Of a stretch of DNA of 9,606 nt, positions 1-5,108 are shown one piece after another. The notes beneath the pieces are model-generated. The model was given only the letters and a program-made list of their open reading frames with translations. It was not told the DNA's origin and did no database searches. The first letter of the stretch is position 1. The number at the start of each line of letters is the position of its first letter. Made by a program: the position numbers and the translations under genes. The stretch is from Nitrospinota bacterium (lineage in GTDB: Bacteria > UBA8248 > JACPRG01): NCBI GenBank assembly GCA_030740135.1, contig JASLXW010000123.1, forward strand, positions 1 through 9,606, written 5' to 3'.

Positions 1-462
1 GCGTGGATACCGAATGATTGGGGGATCGTTGTCCTGATCGATGAAGACCGCCAGAACTGCAAAACGCTGAAGAAATTGCTTGAAGGCGCGGCCGAGCGGG
101 CGGGCTTGGCAACAAAGTCGTCCGTCGGACCATCTTCAAGTTTCAATGTCCTGAATCGGGTGGCAATCGAAGAGCTTGAAGCTTGGTTTTTCGGGGATGT
201 CATAGCGCTGGGGGAAGCATTCCCGCGCATTTCGGAAGACCTCGATAAAAAAGCAAGATACCGCGACCCGGACGCCATTGCCGGCGGGACCTGGGAAGCC
301 CTCGAAAGGGTCATGCAAAGAGCCGGATACTTTCAAGGAGGACTTGCGAAGATCGAAGCCGCCCGTGAAATCTCACAGCGGATGGAACCTCATCGCAACA
401 GATCCACGAGTTTTTGCCGGTTCCGGGACGGATTACTTGAGATGGTCGGCCAATGCTCATGA
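1..462 (+). CDS. DUF4276-like protein, 3' part (5' end outside window)
   Basis: The frame is open from base 1 to TGA at 460-462, giving 153 residues with no start; the TTG at 76 is internal, because family-like sequence lies before it. I recognise the DUF4276 pattern: a hydrophobic strand ending in the acidic motif LIDEDR (visible residues 12-17), then IEELEAWFFGD, then RYRDPDAIAGGTWEALERV and a C-terminal NRSTSF segment. The D-x-D after a beta strand (D14, D16) recalls Toprim-type metal sites, but I cannot see the N-terminal Glu that would support this. From memory, such genes often follow an AAA/ABC-type ATPase gene, sometimes in defence-type pairs; any such partner would lie left of base 1. 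Base composition looks less GC-rich than the genes from 564 onward, which would suit acquired DNA. The family call is fairly firm; the molecular function is unknown. Confidence 0.8.
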   Translation, partial: AWIPNDWGIVVLIDEDRQNCKTLKKLLEGAAERAGLATKSSVGPSSSFNVLNRVAIEELEAWFFGDVIALGEAFPRISEDLDKKARYRDPDAIAGGTWEALERVMQRAGYFQGGLAKIEAAREISQRMEPHRNRSTSFCRFRDGLLEMVGQCS

Positions 463-563
463 GTGAATCCAGAAAGTGACGGTGTTCTCGCTGGTGTTCC
501 AGTAAGGTGTTTGAAAGGGATCAATTTCTCATGGCTTTGATGACGAAGGACATTTTTTAGGTC
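463..563 (+). other. Intergenic stretch with a possible 9-codon leader ORF
   Basis: This 101-base gap separates the DUF4276-type gene from the phosphoribosyltransferase. Bases 531-560 read as a tiny ORF (MALMTKDIF, then TAG) with an AAAGGGA at 514-520, a plausible ribosome site ten bases ahead of its ATG. It is in the same frame as the downstream gene, whose ATG follows the TAG by three bases. It could be a translational leader or simple chance. I see no convincing promoter or terminator here. Confidence 0.25.
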
Positions 564-1145
564 ATGGCATCAACTTCAGATCACCACGAGTCTTACTCCC
601 TCGACATTGGCGGAAAGATCTCCCGCGATCTGCCGATCGTGACCTTTCCGTCGGGAAAGCGCATCGCCTCGTTCGTCATGCTGGGGGACACCGAGCTCAA
701 CGAGGTCTGCGCGGATCTTCTGCACGAGGCCATCGGCCGGGAGTTCAAGAAACGGGAGCGATCTTTCGACCTCATCGTTGGGACCGAGGCCAAGAGCATC
801 GCCCTGCTTCAGGCCCTGGCCCTGCGCGCGGGCCACAAACGCTACGTCGTCCTGCGCAAAGGCTCCAAGGAATACATGCAGAACCCCCTCTCGGTCCGGT
901 ACACCAGCATCACCACCGCGGGCGAGCAGCGCCTCGTCCTGGACGGGCCGGACGCGGAGCGGATCCGGGGCAAGAATGTCCTGTTGGTGGATGACGTGGT
1001 TTCCACCGGGGGCACCCTCATCGCCGCCCATGCGCTGATCGAGCGCGCCGGCGGGCGGTGTGTCCTGGTGGCCGCGGTTCTCCTGGAAAGCGACAAGTCT
1101 CCCGTCCCCGACCTGGTCTACCTGGAGCGACTTCCGCTTCCCTGA
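564..1145 (+). CDS. Phosphoribosyltransferase, adenine phosphoribosyltransferase-like
   Basis: A 193-residue type I phosphoribosyltransferase. The PRPP-binding signature is intact: VLLVDDVVSTGGT at residues 139-151, with the acidic pair D143-D144. The pyrophosphate loop is GTEAKS at 73-78. The segment RKGSKEYM (98-105) and a C-terminus ending in ERLPLP match a cytosolic APRT-like group that transfers a purine base onto PRPP in salvage; the base cannot be assigned from sequence, and xanthine/guanine or a regulatory role is possible. ATG 564 is the first start after an in-frame TAG at 558-560, and the conserved part begins soon after it. The nearest Shine-Dalgarno-like site, AAGGA at 546-550, is 13 bases away, so initiation may be weak or coupled to the small ORF upstream. 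A 245-base gap follows before the MBL genes, so it is probably a separate unit. Confidence 0.85.
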   Translation: MASTSDHHESYSLDIGGKISRDLPIVTFPSGKRIASFVMLGDTELNEVCADLLHEAIGREFKKRERSFDLIVGTEAKSIALLQALALRAGHKRYVVLRKGSKEYMQNPLSVRYTSITTAGEQRLVLDGPDAERIRGKNVLLVDDVVSTGGTLIAAHALIERAGGRCVLVAAVLLESDKSPVPDLVYLERLPLP

Positions 1146-1378
1146 CCGCTTACGGCGCGATCCCTCCGCTTTCATCCCATGGCCTTCAGCGCGCCGCTCC
1201 CTCCCGACACCCGCCGCGGACCCCTTTCCATCGGAATGCGCGTGTGAGAAAATTCGGGGGTTTGGGAGGATTCCGGCGGGGCGGAAGCCGTGAACAGACC
1301 CGGACATCCTTGTGACGGATCGCTCCCCTTGGCGCCCGCCCATTGCGCGGACCCATCTTGCGGCCCGACTCGGACGAT

Positions 1379-1386
1379 AAGGAGGA
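1379..1386 (+). promoter_or_regulatory. Strong ribosome binding site fixing the first MBL start
   Basis: AAGGAGGA lies four bases ahead of ATG 1391. The frame is open further back to a TTG at 1343, but the conserved fold begins right after M1391 (QEIADGVF aligns with the N-termini of the two paralogues downstream). ATG 1391 is therefore the start. Confidence 0.85.
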
Positions 1387-1390
1387 AAAC

Positions 1391-2278
1391 ATGCAAGAGA
1401 TCGCCGACGGGGTCTTTTCCGAAATCAAGTATTACGGGTGCAACGTCTCCTGTGTGAGAACGGACGACGGCGTTGTCTTGGTGGACACCCCGCAGAACCC
1501 CTCCGACGCCCTCGACTGGCGGGCCCGGGTGGAAAAGATCGGGCCGATCCGATACCAAGTGAACACCGAGCACCACGCCGACCACATCATGGGAAACTGG
1601 TTCTTCCGGGACGCCCGGTTCGTCGCCCACGAGGGGACGCTGGAGCGGTTTCATGAGACCGTGGGGGAGACCCCCGAAGGATGGCTCGAGCGGGTCAAGC
1701 CCCTGGACCCGGACGGCGTCGCCCGCTCGGACGGGTTCGATTTCCGAAAGCCGGACATCCTCTTCAACGACCGGATGACCCTGTACCTCGGCGGCCGGGA
1801 GATTCAGCTCATCCACCGGGTCGGCCACACCGAGAACCAGGCGATGGTCTACCTGGAAGACGTCCGGGTTTTATTGCCGGGCGACAACGTTGTGGAGGAC
1901 TGGCCGCCGCTCCTCCACTCCGGCGTGGCCGCCGCGTGGCTCGATACGCTGGACTTCATCGAGGGGATGGAGATCGACGTGATCTGCCCCGGCCACGGCG
2001 CGATCTCCGACAAGTCGGTGTTGGCCGTCCTGCGCAAAGACATCCAGGACCTGATCGCGATGGTTCAGAAGGCCGTCGACGACGGGAAGACGAAGGAGCA
2101 GGCGGAGGAGATGAAGGACTACGTTCTCAAGTGGGACCCCATTGTGAAGAAGGCCCCCGACTTTTATCAAGTTCTGGGAGGCAAGGGGATCGGGGGGATT
2201 TACGACGTCCTGAACCCGCCCCCCAAGGAAGAGAAGCCCAAGAAGAAGAGAAAACCGCTCGTCAACAAGGGTGAATGA
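1391..2278 (+). CDS. MBL-fold metallo-hydrolase 1, with Glu in the zinc motif
   Basis: A 295-residue metallo-beta-lactamase-fold protein, first of three in a row. Visible landmarks are the N-terminal strands with DDGVVLVDTP (25-34), the metal motif NTEHHADHIMGN (58-69), GHT (H146), PGDNVV (D165) and PGHG (H202). The usual T-H-x-H-x-D-H reads T-E-H-H-A-D-H: Glu60 stands where the first zinc His should be, while H62, D64, H65, H146, D165 and H202 remain. The family hydrolyses thioesters, lactones, amides or phosphoesters; the substrate here is unknown. The last 20 or so residues form a Pro/Lys-rich tail (with KPKKKRKP) absent from the two paralogues. No signal peptide is evident, so it is probably cytosolic. 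A 72-base gap leads to the next MBL gene, which suggests co-transcription. It could be a binuclear enzyme with an altered site, a mononuclear enzyme, or inactive. Confidence 0.9.
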   Translation: MQEIADGVFSEIKYYGCNVSCVRTDDGVVLVDTPQNPSDALDWRARVEKIGPIRYQVNTEHHADHIMGNWFFRDARFVAHEGTLERFHETVGETPEGWLERVKPLDPDGVARSDGFDFRKPDILFNDRMTLYLGGREIQLIHRVGHTENQAMVYLEDVRVLLPGDNVVEDWPPLLHSGVAAAWLDTLDFIEGMEIDVICPGHGAISDKSVLAVLRKDIQDLIAMVQKAVDDGKTKEQAEEMKDYVLKWDPIVKKAPDFYQVLGGKGIGGIYDVLNPPPKEEKPKKKRKPLVNKGE

Positions 2279-2320
2279 GCCCGGCCGTCATCGGCGAATC
2301 GCTCCGGCGGTTTCGGTCAT

Positions 2321-2350
2321 CCGGAATCTTCTACACGAAAGGAAGCACAG
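2321..2350 (+). repeat. Leader copy A, shared with the leader of MBL 3
   Basis: CCGGAATC at 2321-2328 sits exactly 30 bases ahead of ATG 2351. The same octamer at 3244-3251 is exactly 30 bases ahead of ATG 3274. The 22 bases between octamer and ATG match at about 15 positions, including the ribosome site and the terminal C-x-C-A-G before ATG. The duplication that made MBL 2 and MBL 3 therefore seems to have included the 5' leader. Confidence 0.6.
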
Positions 2351-3175
2351 ATGCCCCTTGAGGAAGTGGCGCCCGGCGTATTCACCCAAACCGATTATGA
2401 ATTGGCCAATGTCGGATGCATCGTCACCGACGACGGCGTGGTTCTGGTGGATGCGCCCTTCGTCCCGGCCGAAGCCCGGGACTGGGGAGCGTTCGTCCGC
2501 TCCCAGGGAACGCCCCGGTATTTCGTCCCCACCCACGCGCACCCCGATCACATCGGCGGGCACGGGTTTTTCTCCGAAGCCGAGATGATCTGCCACGTGT
2601 CCCTCAAAGACGAGTTCGCCCGCTACCCGGATCACCTGAGCGAATTCATCCCCCGGGTCGGGGCCGAGTGCGAAATGGATTTTTCCGGCTTCACGATGCG
2701 GGCGCCGTCCTTCACCTTCACCGACCGGTTCACCCTCCGGGTCGGCGGACGCCGGATCGAGCTCCTCAGCGCCGACGGCCACACCCGCAATCACACCATG
2801 GTCTGGCTGCCGGAGGCGCACGTCCTCTTCTCCGGGGACAACGTGGTCAATCAGTGGCCGCCGATGTGCCACGAGGGGATCATCCACGGCTGGCACGATA
2901 CGCTCAACCGCATCTACAAGGAGATCCACCCCCACGCGATCGTCCCGGGACACGGCCCCGTCTGCGACGCGAGCTTCGCCTTGAACGTCCGGGACGTTTT
3001 GATGGGCATCCGATACCGGGTGCGGGACGCCATCGCCGGGGGCAAGAGCCGGGAGGAGGTCATGGAGGAGGTCCCGTACCCCGGCGGCTTCGAGGTCCCG
3101 AAGTGGTTCGCCGAGCACGCCGCGCGGATGCAGAAGCTCAGCGTGGGGGTTTTCTACGACCAGATTGCGGGATAG
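2351..3175 (+). CDS. MBL-fold metallo-hydrolase 2, canonical metal site
   Basis: A 274-residue MBL-fold hydrolase with the complete binuclear signature: T-H-A-H-P-D-H (H62, H64, D66, H67), DGHT (H144), SGDNVV (D163) and PGHGP (H201). It aligns without gaps to the next gene at about 157 of 274 positions (57%, counted by hand), and clearly but more distantly to the gene before it. Conserved C173 in PPMCH and the C-terminal GGKSREEV and FEVPKWF segments are shared with paralogue 3 and mark a subfamily. ATG 2351 is preceded by AAAGGAAG at 2338-2345. There is no signal peptide, so it is likely a cytosolic hydrolase of a small metabolite; the substrate cannot be read from the sequence. Nothing points to beta-lactam resistance: no export signal and no class B1-B3 hallmarks beyond the fold. 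Confidence 0.92.
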   Translation: MPLEEVAPGVFTQTDYELANVGCIVTDDGVVLVDAPFVPAEARDWGAFVRSQGTPRYFVPTHAHPDHIGGHGFFSEAEMICHVSLKDEFARYPDHLSEFIPRVGAECEMDFSGFTMRAPSFTFTDRFTLRVGGRRIELLSADGHTRNHTMVWLPEAHVLFSGDNVVNQWPPMCHEGIIHGWHDTLNRIYKEIHPHAIVPGHGPVCDASFALNVRDVLMGIRYRVRDAIAGGKSREEVMEEVPYPGGFEVPKWFAEHAARMQKLSVGVFYDQIAG

Positions 3176-3187
3176 TTCCGCGCCCAC

Positions 3188-3216
3188 CTGCGGGTCCGAT
3201 GATGATCCGTCCGCAG
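3188..3216 (+). other. Intercistronic inverted repeats between MBL 2 and MBL 3
   Basis: CTGCGG at 3188-3193 and CCGCAG at 3211-3216 form a perfect 6-bp stem with a 17-base loop. A second small hairpin, GGGAC/GTCCC with a four-base loop, follows at 3232-3245, just before the MBL 3 leader. Neither has a T-tract, so they are not convincing terminators. They may shape mRNA processing or be chance in GC-rich DNA. Confidence 0.3.
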
Positions 3217-3243
3217 AAAGCGTATCGAAGGGGGACCGACGTC

Positions 3244-3273
3244 CCGGAATCATAATCAAGAGAGGATGCGCAG
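3244..3273 (+). repeat. Leader copy B, shared with the leader of MBL 2
   Basis: This is the second copy of the leader at 2321-2350, with the same CCGGAATC and the same 30-base spacing to the start codon. It contains the AGAGAGGA ribosome site at 3258-3265. The leader of MBL 1 (bases 1361-1390) lacks the octamer and is unrelated by eye. Confidence 0.6.
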
Positions 3274-4101
3274 ATGGCCATTGAGGAAATCGCCCCTGGG
3301 GTTTTCGCCGAAACTGAGTATCGCATGGCCAACATCGGGTGTATCGTCACCGACGAGGGCGTCGTCCAGGTGGACGCGCCCATCGCGCCCACGGAGGCCA
3401 GGAAGTGGAGGGAGTTCGTCCGGTCCAAGGGCGAGCTCCGTTATTTTCTCTGCACCCACGAACACCCCGACCACATCAGCGGGCACGGCTTCTTCTCGGA
3501 TGCCCAGATGGTGTGCCATGAGTCCATCCAGGACAAGTTCGCCGGATGCCGGGAGATGCTGATGGACTTTCTGCCCAAGATCGGCTTGGAGGACGACCGG
3601 GACTTTACGGGCTTCAGCGTGCGGGAGCCGACCCTCTTGTTCAGCGAGCGGATGACCCTCCGGGTGGGCGGCCGCAGGATCGACTTCATCATCGGCGACG
3701 GCCACACGCCGAGCCATGGAATGGTCTGGTTGCGGGAGGAGGGCGTCTTGTTCGCGGGCGACAATGTCGTCAACGGGTGGCCGCCCTTTTGTCACAACGC
3801 CGTCATCGCCGGCTGGTCCGACACCCTGACCCGGATCCACGATGAAATTCGTCCCCGCCTGATTGTGCCGGGGCACGGCCCCATCTGCGACGCGACCTTC
3901 GCCCTGAGCGTCCGGGACATTTTGGAAGATGTCAAGAACGAGGTGGCAAGCCTGCTCGCAGAGGGCAAGAGCCGGGAAGAGATCATCGAGGCGGTCCCGT
4001 TCATCGACCGCTTCGAGGTCCCGGAGTGGTTCGCTGGGATGGCCGATCTGCTCCGGAAGGCCACCATCGGAACACTCTACGACCACTGCAAGGGAGAATG
4101 A
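3274..4101 (+). CDS. MBL-fold metallo-hydrolase 3, canonical metal site
   Basis: A 275-residue paralogue of the preceding gene, collinear from end to end. The metal ligands are T-H-E-H-P-D-H (H62, H64, D66, H67), DGHT (H144), AGDNVV (D163) and PGHGP (H201). The most variable stretch relative to MBL 2 is residues 81-125, between the metal motif and the GGRRI strand. In MBL folds such loops commonly line the substrate pocket, so the two copies may take different substrates (inference). ATG 3274 has a good ribosome site at 3258-3265; the ATG at 3266 is in another frame. TGA ends at 4101 and a crotonase gene follows after 85 bases in the same direction. Likely cytosolic; substrate unknown. Confidence 0.92.
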   Translation: MAIEEIAPGVFAETEYRMANIGCIVTDEGVVQVDAPIAPTEARKWREFVRSKGELRYFLCTHEHPDHISGHGFFSDAQMVCHESIQDKFAGCREMLMDFLPKIGLEDDRDFTGFSVREPTLLFSERMTLRVGGRRIDFIIGDGHTPSHGMVWLREEGVLFAGDNVVNGWPPFCHNAVIAGWSDTLTRIHDEIRPRLIVPGHGPICDATFALSVRDILEDVKNEVASLLAEGKSREEIIEAVPFIDRFEVPEWFAGMADLLRKATIGTLYDHCKGE

Positions 4102-4186
4102 ACCGGGGCATGCGGGCTGGTCGCCGTAAGCCGGGAGAGCAGAATTCCGCCCTTCCCGTTTATTTCATCCGGGGGATGATCCGCCA

Positions 4187-4975
4187 ATGAGCGAAGACGT
4201 CTTTCTAATCACGAGGGATGGGCCCGTCGCGACGCTGATCATCAACCGGCCGAAGATCCGAAACGCGATCTCCCTGTCCATGTGGCGGGACCTGCCGGAC
4301 CGGATGAAGGCTCTGGATGAAGACCCGGAAGTCCGGGTGATCATTGTGCGCGGGGCGGGCGAGAAGGCCTTCGCCTCCGGGGCCGATATCAGCGAGTTCG
4401 AGTCCACCATGTCCACCCCTGAAGGGGCGATGGATCACAACGCCGCCTACGAGGGCGCCCTGAGCAGCGTCGAGGCCGCCTCCAAGCCGGTGATCGCCAT
4501 GATTTACGGCTTCGCGATGGGGGGAGGCTGCGGCCTCGCCACCGCGTGCGACCTCCGGATAGCGGCCGATACGCTCAGGATGGGCGTTCCCGCCGGAAAA
4601 CTGGGGGTCGTCTATAGCCTCCCCAGCACCCGGCGGCTGGTCCATCTGGTCGGGGCGGCGACGGCCAAGGATCTCCTCATGACGGGCCGGCCGGTGGAGG
4701 CGGGGGAGGCCCTGCGCGTCGGTCTGGTGAATCACGTCCTTCCGGTCTCCGAGCTGGCGGAGTTCACGAACGACTTGGCGAAGAAAGTCGCCCGCAACGC
4801 CCCCCTGACCGTCCGGGGGGCCAAGCGCGCCGTCCAGGCCTCTCTGGGAGACGCTTTGGAAGAAGCGGAGCGGGCCATCCACGACCTCCGCATCCGGGGG
4901 TTCCGGAGCGAGGATTTCAAGGAAGGCGTCCGGGCGTTCCTGGAGAAGCGTCCGCCCGTGTTCAAAGGGAAGTGA
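4187..4975 (+). CDS. Enoyl-CoA hydratase/isomerase (crotonase) family protein
   Basis: A 262-residue crotonase-fold protein, the usual length for the family. The first oxyanion-hole/CoA motif is typical (GAGEKAFASGADISEFE, 56-72), as is the second (GFAMGGGCGLATACDLRIA, 108-126). The two catalytic Glu of classical enoyl-CoA hydratases are both absent: GGGCELA reads GGGCGLA (Gly116, codon 4532-4534), and the Q-P-E-I position reads V-P-A-G (Ala136, codon 4592-4594). It should still bind acyl-CoA and stabilise an enolate or thioester oxyanion, but probably not by the standard syn-hydration. Isomerase, decarboxylase, C-C hydrolase or side-chain lyase chemistry is possible. ATG 4187 follows GGGGGA at 4171-4176. 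It lies 85 bases after the MBL trio and may share its transcript. Confidence 0.9.
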   Translation: MSEDVFLITRDGPVATLIINRPKIRNAISLSMWRDLPDRMKALDEDPEVRVIIVRGAGEKAFASGADISEFESTMSTPEGAMDHNAAYEGALSSVEAASKPVIAMIYGFAMGGGCGLATACDLRIAADTLRMGVPAGKLGVVYSLPSTRRLVHLVGAATAKDLLMTGRPVEAGEALRVGLVNHVLPVSELAEFTNDLAKKVARNAPLTVRGAKRAVQASLGDALEEAERAIHDLRIRGFRSEDFKEGVRAFLEKRPPVFKGK

Positions 4976-5108
4976 AGCGGCGCCGAAGACGCGGACCCGG
5001 GATTTCCGGCAGGCCCGGCGTTCGGGTCGGTTGACCCCTTGCCCGGCGGCGACGCGCCCCCCCGCCGAGCCCCGTCTCTCGGTAGCCGTACAGCCTTAGA
5101 GAGCCGAA
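4976..5108 (+). other. Intergenic region ahead of purH
   Basis: This is 133 very GC-rich bases. A TTGACC at 5031-5036 resembles a -35 box, but I find no matching -10 at proper spacing. CTCTC at 5076-5080 and GAGAG at 5099-5103 form a weak inverted repeat next to the purH start, and TAGAGAG is the only ribosome-site candidate. I see no recognisable purine riboswitch or PurR-type operator. Confidence 0.3.

Noticed and set aside
576..1343. 255-codon minus-strand frame opposite the phosphoribosyltransferase
   Set aside because: Antisense shadow with no domain; the + strand carries an intact PRPP-binding signature.
1343..1390. TTG 1343 as an upstream start for MBL 1
   Set aside because: It would add 16 residues with no counterpart in the paralogues and lacks a ribosome site; ATG 1391 has an excellent one.
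1146..1390. Promoter, terminator or riboswitch in the gap before the MBL genes
   Set aside because: Apart from the ribosome site and a weak TTCCG/CGGAA pair (1271-1275, 1282-1286) I found no paired -35/-10 boxes, no hairpin with a T-tract and no known riboswitch core.
2230..2275. Lys-rich tail of MBL 1 as a targeting signal
   Set aside because: A KKKRK-like patch has no targeting meaning in bacteria; it may simply be a flexible basic tail.
2288..4086. Two long minus-strand frames (2288-3259 and 3256-4086) opposite the MBL genes
   Set aside because: They resemble one another only because the sense genes are paralogues; no independent coding signal.
1391..4101. MBL trio as antibiotic-resistance beta-lactamases
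   Set aside because: No signal peptides, and sequence features fit the broad metabolic MBL-fold hydrolase group; the fold alone does not imply beta-lactam hydrolysis.
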